Shown one piece after another: positions 16,780 to 24,112 of a stretch of 64,000 nucleotides of DNA. A model generated the notes under the pieces. The model was not told the origin of the DNA. It saw only the letters and a list, made by a program, of their open reading frames with translations, and did no database searches. Positions within the stretch are counted from its first letter, which is position 1. Each line of letters starts with the position of its first letter. Made by a program: the position numbers and the translations under genes. The stretch comes from Nitrososphaerota archaeon (GTDB lineage: Archaea; Thermoproteota; Nitrososphaeria; Nitrososphaerales; Nitrosopumilaceae): contig JAJPGX010000013.1 of NCBI GenBank assembly GCA_021325595.1, forward strand, positions 22,786 to 86,785, written 5' to 3'.

Positions 16780-17356
16780 ACGAGTAATAATTGTTGGAAT
16801 CCCAGGTGTCGGTAAGACAACAGTTGTATCCAAGGTCGTGGAATTACTAAAGAACAAAAACATCAGTGTTAGTGTTTCAATATTTGGAAGCATTATGTTT
16901 GAAGAGGCAAAAAAGAAAGGAGTACAAAGCAGAGACGATCTACGCAAGCTATCAGTCAAGCAACAAAAAGAATTACAATCATTGGCTGCAAAAAAAATTG
17001 CATCAATAACAGATAATGCCGTAATTGTTGATACTCATGCCTTTATTTCTACAAAAGAAGGATTCTATCCAGGTCTTCCTTACAACGTATTAGAAATTCT
17101 AAACCCTGATAGTTTTATCATGATAACAGCAAGACCAGAAGAGATATACAATCGCAGAATGAGTGATACCACCCGAAATAGAGACATCGTATCAATTGAA
17201 GCAATTAAAAAAGAACTTGATGTGACAAGCGCAATGCTTTCAACGTGTTCTATACTATGTGGCTCACCAATCAAGATGGTCTCTAATTCAGAAGGAAACG
17301 TTGACGAAGCAGCAAAAGGTATCATAAGTGCAATGGGTTTCAGCAATGGTACATAA
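16757..17356 (+). CDS. adkA: Archaeal-type adenylate kinase
   Basis: The roughly 199-residue protein begins with a P-loop (IIVGIPGVGKTT) and has the archaeal AdkA layout, with KKGVQSRDDLRKLS and DTHAFISTKEGFYPGLP. It interconverts AMP, ADP and ATP. The GTG at 16757 lies inside secY; the in-frame TTG at 16766 would give a more typical N-terminus with few residues before the first beta-strand. The position after secY is conserved in archaea. The DUF106 (YidC-like) membrane gene that often follows adk is absent here. Confidence 0.93.
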   Translation: MRYLAESKRVIIVGIPGVGKTTVVSKVVELLKNKNISVSVSIFGSIMFEEAKKKGVQSRDDLRKLSVKQQKELQSLAAKKIASITDNAVIVDTHAFISTKEGFYPGLPYNVLEILNPDSFIMITARPEEIYNRRMSDTTRNRDIVSIEAIKKELDVTSAMLSTCSILCGSPIKMVSNSEGNVDEAAKGIISAMGFSNGT

Positions 17357-17415
17357 TTCTCATTTTTCTTCTCTGTTTGTAAAAACAAAGATGATTCTAA
17401 CAAAAATCATAATGG

Positions 17416-18003
17416 ATGCTATGTAAATTGCTTCGCTCAATAATAATTTCCGGTCCACCTGCCATTGGTAAGACTACAATAGCAAAAGGCCTCGCAGAAG
17501 AATTTAATCTAAAATATCTAAGCGGTGGTGACGTTCTAAAAGAGATGGCAAAAGAACAAGGATTTGATACACGAAGAGATGATTTTTGGGATACCGAGGC
17601 AGGAATGAATTTTTTGAATATACGTAAAGGTAATCCAGAATTTGATAAAGAAGTAGATGATAAATTAAAAAAGATATTTTTGAACCAAGATGTAGTTATT
17701 ACAAGTTATACTCTTCCATGGCTTGTTAAGGACGGTGTCAAGATCTGGCTTGCTGGTTCGCAGGAAAATAGTGCAAAAAGAATGACTATGAGAGATGACA
17801 TAAAACTAGAGGAAGCAATGAAGATAGTAAAAACAAGATATGAGGAGAACAAGCAATTATACAAAAAGCTATATGGGTTTGATTTTGGAGATGATCTCAC
17901 TGTTTTTTATAAAATAATAAACACTGATAATCTAGGACCACAACAAGTATTAGAGCAAGCAAAAAAGATAGTGAAGGACTACTATGACGCTAAAACAACT
18001 TAA
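17416..18003 (+). CDS. cmk: Cytidylate kinase (archaeal type)
   Basis: The 195-residue protein has a P-loop near its start (IISGPPAIGKTTIAKGLAE), the substrate-side YLSGGDVLKEMAKEQG and WDTEAGMNF, as in archaeal CMP kinase. It phosphorylates CMP and dCMP. The start used is ATG 17416; TTG 17428 is a possible alternative. Its last 20 bases overlap cbf5, the usual adk-cmk-cbf5 order of archaea. Confidence 0.92.
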   Translation: MLCKLLRSIIISGPPAIGKTTIAKGLAEEFNLKYLSGGDVLKEMAKEQGFDTRRDDFWDTEAGMNFLNIRKGNPEFDKEVDDKLKKIFLNQDVVITSYTLPWLVKDGVKIWLAGSQENSAKRMTMRDDIKLEEAMKIVKTRYEENKQLYKKLYGFDFGDDLTVFYKIINTDNLGPQQVLEQAKKIVKDYYDAKTT

Positions 18004-18982
18004 AGATCTTAAGGTAATAGACCAAGACATCACAAATGATGAATATGGTACGTATTATGATAAGAGATCCATGGAACAGCTTCTAGACTATGGTTTTATC
18101 TTATTGGATAAACCAAATGGCCCGACTAGTCATGAGACAGTAGCATGGGTGAAAAAAATTCTTCAAGTTTCTAAGGCAGGACATAGCGGAACATTAGATC
18201 CCCAAGTGTCTGGAATACTACCAATAGGATTTGGTGAGGCCACAAAAGCATTAATTGTTTTATTGCTTGGTCCAAAAGAATACCATGCACTAGGAAGACT
18301 GCATACACTTATTTCAAAAGAAAAACTTGATAATGTACTAAAATTGCTTACTGGAAAAATATACCAAAAACCACCGCAACGCTCAGCAGTATCAAGACAG
18401 ACAAGAATCAGACATGTATATGAAATTGATGTTGTAGAACAAAAAGAGAGACTATTGCTGTTAAGAATTCTTTGTGAAGCTGGAACCTATGTGAGAAAAA
18501 TATTCTATGACATGGGAGAAATTCTTGGACCTGGAGCCACCATGATTGAACTTAGAAGAACACGTGTTGGGCAATTCAACGAAGACTCGAATCTAGTAAA
18601 GATGCATGATCTAGTTGATGCCTATGCGTTATGGAAAGAAAAAGGAGATGACAGCAAACTAAAACGGTTCATCATGCCAATTGAATATGCCCTGAGTGAA
18701 ATAAAATCAGTTGTAATACGTGATTCAGCTGTTGATGCGTTATGTCATGGAGCACAGCTTGCTATTCCTGGAATATTGGAAATATCACATGGTCTAAAAA
18801 GAGGGGATCTTGTTGCGATTTATACACAAAAAGGAGAAGTCGTGGCACTTGCAGAGGCAATAATGTCTGGAGACGAGATATCTGAAAACACCAAAGGATT
18901 TGCATTTAAAATAAAAAGGATAATCATGGCTCCGAATGTATATCCAAAGAGCTGGAGATCAAAGGCAGTAGTTAACAATTAA
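17984..18982 (+). CDS. cbf5: tRNA/rRNA pseudouridine synthase Cbf5 (dyskerin, H/ACA RNP)
   Basis: The 332-residue protein has a TruB-type catalytic domain with the active-site aspartate in HSGTLDPQVSGILP, plus KPPQRSAVSR and RTRVGQF. A C-terminal PUA domain spans residues about 245-320. Archaeal Cbf5 works with H/ACA guide RNAs, Nop10, Gar1 and L7Ae on rRNA, and can make psi55 in tRNA without a guide. It overlaps cmk. The partner genes nop10 and gar1 are not in this window. Confidence 0.95.
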   Translation: MTLKQLKDLKVIDQDITNDEYGTYYDKRSMEQLLDYGFILLDKPNGPTSHETVAWVKKILQVSKAGHSGTLDPQVSGILPIGFGEATKALIVLLLGPKEYHALGRLHTLISKEKLDNVLKLLTGKIYQKPPQRSAVSRQTRIRHVYEIDVVEQKERLLLLRILCEAGTYVRKIFYDMGEILGPGATMIELRRTRVGQFNEDSNLVKMHDLVDAYALWKEKGDDSKLKRFIMPIEYALSEIKSVVIRDSAVDALCHGAQLAIPGILEISHGLKRGDLVAIYTQKGEVVALAEAIMSGDEISENTKGFAFKIKRIIMAPNVYPKSWRSKAVVNN

Positions 18983-19009
18983 AAAGGAAGTAATTCAAGC
19001 CAATCCAAA

Positions 19010-19459
19010 TTGATTCCAAGAGGTGCGGCAATTTTCTTTGCAGTAGGTGTGTTCAGTGCAGCTGCTCTTGGTCTGTATTTGGCACAGATAGTAAACCAAG
19101 TGCCAGTACTTGTATATCGAGACGGTCCCTCTTTGACCGTGATTCCAGACAAGATCAACTATCACTCTACAGATTTGGTACATGTAAGAATAATCAATTC
19201 TGGAACAGTTCCACTTGTATTTTCTGATTCATCATATGGTTTTAGGATTATAGGTCTTGATGGTACCACAATTTTTGCGCCAGTCTCTGCACAGATAATA
19301 TCCACTCTTGAACCAAAGGAAGAAAAAACATTTATCTGGGATAAAACAAAAACCGATGGGACAAAGGTATTTGAGGGAAGATACAAAATTGTATCCACCG
19401 CTAAAACAGAATCTGGAAACACACTAGAAAAATCTGTAACGATAAACATCCTAAAGTGA
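19010..19459 (+). CDS. Hypothetical membrane-anchored protein with an Ig-like outer domain
   Basis: The 149-residue protein has one N-terminal membrane helix (residues about 6-28, IFFAVGVFSAAALGLYLA) followed by an extracytoplasmic beta-rich domain with NSGTVPLVF and ETSGNTLEK-like strands. The domain resembles BsuPI/CARDB-type immunoglobulin-like folds, but no specific function can be named. The start used is TTG 19010. It follows cbf5 by 27 bases and may be the last gene of that transcript. Confidence 0.7.
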   Translation: MIPRGAAIFFAVGVFSAAALGLYLAQIVNQVPVLVYRDGPSLTVIPDKINYHSTDLVHVRIINSGTVPLVFSDSSYGFRIIGLDGTTIFAPVSAQIISTLEPKEEKTFIWDKTKTDGTKVFEGRYKIVSTAKTESGNTLEKSVTINILK

Positions 19460-19521
19460 TATCAAAACCAACAGTAGAAATTTGGAACAAAGGAAATAAA
19501 TAACTTCAGTAAAAATATACC

Positions 19522-19890
19522 ATGCCACGAATTGTTCACTTTGATGTGCCAGCAGATGATACTGCGAGAGCACAAAAGTTCTATAGTGAAGTATTTGGAT
19601 GGAAGTTTGACAAATGGAATGGTCCAATGGAATACTGGATGGCCATAACAGGTGATGACAAGCAACCTGGAATCAATGGTGGATTATCTCAAAGAATGCC
19701 TGGTAGAACAGGAATAACAAACGCCATTGACGTACCATCTGTTGACGAATTTTCAAAAAAGATCCAATCAAAAGGAGGCGAAATAATTATGCCCAAAACC
19801 CCTATTCCAGGAGTAGGATACTTTGCCCAATGCATGGATACTGAGAAAAATGTATTTGGAATCATCGAATTTGATGAAAATGCAAAGTAA
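19522..19890 (+). CDS. VOC (glyoxalase/bleomycin-resistance fold) family protein
   Basis: The 122-residue protein has two beta-alpha-beta-beta-beta units typical of the vicinal oxygen chelate fold, starting RIVHFDVPADDTARAQKFYS and ending FAQCMDTEKNVFGIIEF. Metal-ligand candidates are His6, Gln73-region and Glu near residue 117, but the substrate is unknown. Small VOC proteins of this type are often annotated as glyoxalase-like. A TATA-like aaataaataa sits about 26 bases before the ATG. Confidence 0.85.
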   Translation: MPRIVHFDVPADDTARAQKFYSEVFGWKFDKWNGPMEYWMAITGDDKQPGINGGLSQRMPGRTGITNAIDVPSVDEFSKKIQSKGGEIIMPKTPIPGVGYFAQCMDTEKNVFGIIEFDENAK

Positions 19891-19906
19891 TTCTTTTCTT
19901 TTTTAT
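19891..19906 (+). terminator. T-rich terminator after the VOC gene
   Basis: ttcttttcttttttat directly follows the stop codon; runs of T on the coding strand are typical archaeal terminators. Confidence 0.4.
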
Positions 19907-19996
19907 GCTCTGCCTGAATCGATAAAAAATATTGCCTACCTCTTACAGTAATATATGGTAGATTTTTACAACGAGTTGAAATGGGCGAGTTCTCAT

Positions 19997-20096
19997 GCCG
20001 GGGTCGCCTAGCCTGGTAGGGCGCGCGCCTGGAAATTGGTTAAACCATAAAGCGCGTACTCGCAAGGGTTCGAGAGTTCAAATCTCTCTCCCGGCG
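19997..20096 (+). tRNA. trnS(GGA): tRNA-Ser (anticodon GGA) with a 16-nt intron
   Basis: The cloverleaf can be drawn by eye. Acceptor GCCGGGG (19997-20003) pairs with TCCCGGC (20089-20095), followed by discriminator G, as in serine tRNAs. The anticodon stem CGCGC/GCGCG closes a loop with GGA at 20031-20033. The variable arm ACTC-GCAA-GGGT is of the long class II type. The T arm is GAGAG-TTCAAAT-CTCTC. The two halves of the anticodon loop are separated by an insert at 20035-20050, the canonical 37/38 intron site. The 3' CCA is not encoded. The mature RNA is about 84 nt. Confidence 0.9.
20035..20050 (+). other. Intron of tRNA-Ser, 16 nt
   Basis: attggttaaaccataa lies between positions 37 and 38 of the anticodon loop. 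It contains a tiny hairpin (TGGT/ACCA), so with the anticodon stem it could give a bulge-helix-bulge-like structure for the splicing endonuclease. The exact boundaries could shift by one base because A flanks both sides. Confidence 0.8.
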
Positions 20097-20100
20097 CCTG

Positions 20101-20106
20101 TTTTTT
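20101..20106 (+). terminator. T-run terminator after tRNA-Ser
   Basis: Six T residues begin five bases after the discriminator base of the tRNA, a plausible archaeal terminator. Confidence 0.45.
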
Positions 20107-20127
20107 ACAGTTTGAATTTGAATGAAT

Positions 20128-21048
20128 TTAGACCTTGATAATCCCACTGGCAACTAGATACTGCACACCTTTTACAAAATCATCGTCACCAATGGTACCA
20201 TCTGCCCACCAACCTGCGTTCTTCTTAATCCATACTGGGATCTGATGTGAAGAAGAACTAGCAGAATTATCTTGTGGTATTTTCATTAATCCTGACTGTA
20301 TCATATACTGCACACCTTTTACAAAATCATCGTCACCAATGGTACCATCTGCCCACCAACCTGCGTTCTTCTTAATCCATACTGGGATCTTGGTTTGTAC
20401 ATTGATTTGTTGATCTGGATGTGTAACTGGTTGATTTGATTTAGTAACATAAAATGTATTTGTTGCATTTTCAAAGTCAGCAGAATTTTTATTAAAATTA
20501 TAATCATCACATATCATAGTAAAGTAAAACTGTCTTCCATCTTTTAACCAAAATAATATTTGCTCACTTTTTATGACAATTTGCTGAGACGCCTGTGATG
20601 CGTATATAGCTCTAAACTTGAAACCGTCAGAAAACTTCTCCATGCTTTTTCCAACTATTGGCTGTGATGAATTTAGTACATTGTTTGCTACTGCATCTAA
20701 TACAGTCTGTTCTGGAAGAGAAAATATGGAATCTGGTAAAGGACTTCCCTTTACATAATCTATACCTAAACTTGCTATGGTGCCACCTGCATCTTTTGTG
20801 AAAAATGCTAATTGATTATCAGACGTTTCTTGAGTCCATCCGGTAGGAGGAGTAAATGAAAAATTATACAGGGTGTTTTTGTATGTATTATATTGAGAAT
20901 CTTTTGCGGCTTTTGCAAATATTGAGTCTTGACTAAGCATCTGATCACTTGTAACTCCTGATGAAACTGTGGTAGCCAATACAGCATTTGTAAGTATTGG
21001 TGTGATTAATACTAAGGACATTATTATGCCGAGATGTAATTTAATCAA
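20128..21048 (-). CDS. Secreted protein with PsbP-like domain and two Trp-rich repeats
   Basis: The 306-residue protein has an N-terminal signal peptide (residues about 4-26). A mixed alpha/beta domain (about 50-205) starts YNFSFTPPTGWTQ, similar in pattern to PsbP-like lipid/ligand domains. Two near-identical C-terminal repeats follow, each about 40 residues, with the core IPVWIKKNAGWWADGTI-x-D-x-x-F-x-x-GVQY. The second repeat forms the C-terminus. The same module ends the protein at 55912-57342. It is probably on the cell surface; function unknown. Confidence 0.8.
   Translation of the reverse strand: MIKLHLGIIMSLVLITPILTNAVLATTVSSGVTSDQMLSQDSIFAKAAKDSQYNTYKNTLYNFSFTPPTGWTQETSDNQLAFFTKDAGGTIASLGIDYVKGSPLPDSIFSLPEQTVLDAVANNVLNSSQPIVGKSMEKFSDGFKFRAIYASQASQQIVIKSEQILFWLKDGRQFYFTMICDDYNFNKNSADFENATNTFYVTKSNQPVTHPDQQINVQTKIPVWIKKNAGWWADGTIGDDDFVKGVQYMIQSGLMKIPQDNSASSSSHQIPVWIKKNAGWWADGTIGDDDFVKGVQYLVASGIIKV
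20158..20243. repeat. 86-bp perfect direct repeat, copy 1
   Basis: It is identical base for base to 20305-20390, 147 bp away. It encodes the C-terminal Trp-rich repeat of the minus-strand secreted protein. The perfect identity, including third codon positions, indicates recent duplication or gene conversion. Confidence 0.9.
20305..20390. repeat. 86-bp perfect direct repeat, copy 2
   Basis: Second copy of the repeat at 20158-20243. The 147-bp period is 49 codons, so copy number can change without breaking the reading frame. Confidence 0.9.
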
Positions 21049-21205
21049 TTAAAATAACCTGAATCTCATTTTCAACTAGACCTGAAAAGCGATTGGATAT
21101 CATTCTTTTGTCTAAAACATCAAAAGTTGTCTATGTTTTTCATTGGAATGATTAACTTAAACAGGAATTAATTGCACCAACTTTCCAATCTATAATCATT
21201 ACAAA

Positions 21206-21216
21206 TCTATTAAATG
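21206..21216 (+). promoter_or_regulatory. TATA-like box of the FAD oxidase gene
   Basis: ctattaaatga is about 28 bases before the TTG at 21239 and supports that unusual start codon. The rest of 21049-21205 shows no gene. Confidence 0.4.
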
Positions 21217-21238
21217 ACAGAAAATCAATAGGTGATTA

Positions 21239-22528
21239 TTGGAAAAATATGATTTTGCAATAATTGGTGGGGGGTTACTTGGAACCTCAATCTCCTACTG
21301 GATATCATCGCTTTACGATGTCAAAATAGTCGTAATCGAAAAAGAATCAGATGTAGGAATGCATACAAGTAGCCGTAATACAGGAGTTGTACATTCTCCA
21401 TTTTATCTAAATCCTGATAAAAAAGGCAAGATTGCAAGAGCTGCGTTTTTATCACATGAAATGTGGAAAATTTTTGCGCAAAAGAAAAACTTACCATATA
21501 AAACAGTAGGCACACTTGAAGTCGCATTAGATGAAGCACAACACAAGGTATTGGAAAAATACCTGGTATGGGGACCCAAGAATGGGATGAATGAAAATGA
21601 CATGGAATTACTTGATGGTACCGATGTTAAAAAAAGAGAACCCAACGTAGAATCTTATTCTGCTATATTTTGCAAAACTGACTCTGTTGTGGATTATGGA
21701 GCATTTACACGTAAATTAAAAGAAGAATCACAAAAAAATGGAACAAAGTTTTTAGTAAATAGTAAAGTTGAGACAGTAGAAAACATCAACAACGAGACAG
21801 TTTTGACATTATCTAACACTAAACAAACACATTCTAGATATGTCATAAATTGTGCTGGAGGATACTCACTTGATATTGCAAAGAAATTTGGATTACTAAC
21901 AGACTACGGAAGCCTGCATTTTCGAGGTGAATATTGGATAGCAGAAAAAGAATATGCAAATCTAGCAAGAACCAACATCTATTCTGTTCCAAACTATCAA
22001 GACTTTCCATTTCTTGATCCCCATTGGATATTACGTGTTGATGGAAAAAGTGAGATAGGGCCAAATGCCGTGCCCGTACCTAGCCCTGAGACATATTCTG
22101 GTTATGTTGGAGACATTGAAGTTTTCATATCTAAATTATCTGAAGTGCTAACTACTAATACAAGAAAATTGCTTTTCAATCCTGATTTTATGAGTCTAGT
22201 ATCAAAAGAATGGTTGAGCTCTGTATCAAAATCTGTTATGATAGAGAGGGTACAACGGTTCTTACCAAAAGTAAAACCAGAATTTTTCTCAGAAAGAGGA
22301 ACTGCTGGAATTAGAACTCCAATTATAACACCTGATGGGAAGTTCGTTTCAGATGCTATGGAATTAGAAGGTCCAAACTCATATCATATACTAAATTATA
22401 ACTCACCTGGGGCTACAGGTGCGCCAGCATATTCAGCATATCTAATTCAAACCCTCCAAGAAAAGGGAATACTGGATAAGAGAACAAAGCCAAAAGATTC
22501 TATATGGAATTTTGAAAACATCAAATGA
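21239..22528 (+). CDS. lhgO: L-2-hydroxyglutarate oxidase-like FAD-dependent oxidoreductase
   Basis: The 429-residue protein starts with a dinucleotide-binding motif (FAIIGGGLLGTSISY) and belongs to the DAO family. Segments HTSSRNTGVVHSPFYL, RGEYWIA and GTAGIRTPIITPDGKFVSDA resemble LhgO/L2HGDH. The likely reaction is oxidation of L-2-hydroxyglutarate to 2-oxoglutarate with a quinone or oxygen acceptor. It could clear a by-product of 2-oxoglutarate metabolism, which fits the 2-oxoacid oxidoreductase genes 1.6 kb downstream. The start is TTG with a well-placed TATA-like box. Confidence 0.85.
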   Translation: MEKYDFAIIGGGLLGTSISYWISSLYDVKIVVIEKESDVGMHTSSRNTGVVHSPFYLNPDKKGKIARAAFLSHEMWKIFAQKKNLPYKTVGTLEVALDEAQHKVLEKYLVWGPKNGMNENDMELLDGTDVKKREPNVESYSAIFCKTDSVVDYGAFTRKLKEESQKNGTKFLVNSKVETVENINNETVLTLSNTKQTHSRYVINCAGGYSLDIAKKFGLLTDYGSLHFRGEYWIAEKEYANLARTNIYSVPNYQDFPFLDPHWILRVDGKSEIGPNAVPVPSPETYSGYVGDIEVFISKLSEVLTTNTRKLLFNPDFMSLVSKEWLSSVSKSVMIERVQRFLPKVKPEFFSERGTAGIRTPIITPDGKFVSDAMELEGPNSYHILNYNSPGATGAPAYSAYLIQTLQEKGILDKRTKPKDSIWNFENIK

Positions 22529-22619
22529 CATCTTTATGATTTCATATCTTTGAAGCCTATCATAATAGATGAAGCGAATATTCAATCAAGATTAATATTC
22601 TAAAACAATCAAGTATGTT

Positions 22620-22886
22620 TTGTTGTTTCCTGAACATTGTTCTATCAGAGAAAAAGGATTAGATTGTCAAATGCCTCCAGAGTTTGTAATCTCAATTAAG
22701 GCAAAAGACGGTGCTGAGTATATGGTGGGAGTAACATGTGACAGGCACAAAAAATCTTTTATAGAAAAACTCGAGACGTTGCAAAAAGAATGCAAGATCC
22801 CACAAGGAACCATTGATTTTGGTATGTTAAAACCAGTTGGCACCAACTGTATCAGAATTGATCCTAATGATCTAATTGAGCTTTGA
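22620..22886 (+). CDS. Hypothetical protein with Cys/His residues
   Basis: The 88-residue protein has CSIREKGLDC near the N-terminus, then CDRHKKSF and later CKIPQ and TNCIRI. The Cys/His spacing could bind metal but does not form a standard zinc finger. The start used is TTG 22620; TTG 22623 is equally possible. Its last 23 bases overlap the convergent 2-hydroxyacid dehydrogenase. I do not recognise the family. Confidence 0.7.
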   Translation: MLFPEHCSIREKGLDCQMPPEFVISIKAKDGAEYMVGVTCDRHKKSFIEKLETLQKECKIPQGTIDFGMLKPVGTNCIRIDPNDLIEL

Positions 22887-23838
22887 CTTGATACATTGGT
22901 CTTTTTCCAGAAAGAGCTAAAACAAGATTCTTTACTGTAATTCTTGCCATTTCTGATCTTGTTTCTATGGTTGCACTTCCACTATGAGGTGTGATTACAA
23001 CATTCTTCATTTTCGTAAATGGGTGTTTATTTGAAATGGGTTCATTCTCAAATACATCAAGACCTGCACCTGCTATCATTTTATTTTTTAATGCAAAAAC
23101 AAGATCATGCTCATTTACAATCATTCCACGTGCAGTATTTATTAAAAATGCAGTCTTTTTCATTTTTTTTAATAGTTTTAAATTTATGATATTATGTGTT
23201 TGTGGTGTGTATGGTGAATGTATGCTAATCACATCACTTTTTGTAAATAACTCATTTAAGGAAACATATCTTGCACCAAGTTTTTTTTCTTCGTTGACGG
23301 CCAATCTCTTCCTGTTATGATATAGTATTTTCATATCAAATCCCAATGCTCGTGTTGCAACCGCTCTTCCAATTCGTCCCATTCCAAAGATTCCAAGTGT
23401 CTTTCCATAAAGATCAGTTCCAAGAAACTCATAGGGGCCAAATATTACATTCCATTTGTTTTTGCGGATCAGATGATCTCCTTCTGTTATCCTTCTAAAT
23501 ATTGCAAGTAACAAGGCCATTGTTAGATCAGCTGTTGCTCTAGTCAAAACTTCTGGAGTGTATCCTACAACAATTCCTTTTTTTATTGCAGATTTGACAT
23601 CGATGTGATTATACCCAACGCTAAAAGTGGAAATAGCCTTAAGTTTTCTTCCTGCTTTTATGACCTCTTCATCTATGTTATCATATGGATAACAAACAAG
23701 ACCATCCTTATCTTTGATTCTTGATATAAGCAGTTCTCTTGGCATGGGTATCTTTCCAGCATAGATCTCTACATCATGGCGTTTTTTGAGCTCCTTTATA
23801 GCAAAATCATGTAATGGCCTTGTTAATAGAATTTTCAA
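22864..23838 (-). CDS. D-isomer-specific 2-hydroxyacid dehydrogenase (glyoxylate/hydroxypyruvate reductase type)
   Basis: The 324-residue protein has the NAD(P) motif LGIFGMGRIGRAVATRALGF and the three catalytic residues of the family: Arg in INTARGMIVNE, Glu in FENEPIS and His in ITPHSGSA. The length and absence of an ACT domain favour glyoxylate/hydroxypyruvate reductase over 3-phosphoglycerate dehydrogenase of serine synthesis, but the substrate cannot be fixed from sequence. It converges with, and overlaps, the small upstream gene. Confidence 0.9.
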   Translation of the reverse strand: MKILLTRPLHDFAIKELKKRHDVEIYAGKIPMPRELLISRIKDKDGLVCYPYDNIDEEVIKAGRKLKAISTFSVGYNHIDVKSAIKKGIVVGYTPEVLTRATADLTMALLLAIFRRITEGDHLIRKNKWNVIFGPYEFLGTDLYGKTLGIFGMGRIGRAVATRALGFDMKILYHNRKRLAVNEEKKLGARYVSLNELFTKSDVISIHSPYTPQTHNIINLKLLKKMKKTAFLINTARGMIVNEHDLVFALKNKMIAGAGLDVFENEPISNKHPFTKMKNVVITPHSGSATIETRSEMARITVKNLVLALSGKRPMYQVKAQLDH

Positions 23839-23921
23839 TTGATTTTATTCTTATTTTATTCCATTTTAAATATCTCGCATTCAAAAATCATTTATAATTA
23901 ATACATGTAATCATTAATCAA

Positions 23922-24062
23922 TTGAAACACAAACACAAAGAAGAATTTGCTATTTGTGTGCAATGTGGTAATGCACTTGAAAAATGTGTATGTGTTTGTC
24001 CATTTTGTGGAGAACGGGACAAGTGTGAGTGCGCCTTATTTGATGCGGCAACTGGTGGATGA
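23922..24062 (+). CDS. Cys-rich zinc-ribbon miniprotein (46 aa)
   Basis: An open frame from TTG 23922 to TGA 24060-24062 encodes 46 residues with CVQCGNALEKCVCVCPFCGERDKCEC spread over residues 12-37 (nine Cys). CxxC pairs 12/15 and 26/29 look like a zinc ribbon; the extra Cys-x-Cys steps may hold further metal. It is too short for standard gene callers. A TATA-like tttataatta at 23891-23900 lies 27 bases before the start. Function unknown. Confidence 0.65.
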   Translation: MKHKHKEEFAICVQCGNALEKCVCVCPFCGERDKCECALFDAATGG

Positions 24063-24112
24063 ATTTTTTTATTCAAAAATCATAGCATTGTTAATATGCA
24101 GTGACTATCTAG

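Noticed and set aside
20158..20390. Two 86-bp direct repeats as a mobile element or CRISPR
   Set aside because: Only two copies, in frame, encoding a protein repeat; spacing is coding sequence and not spacers.
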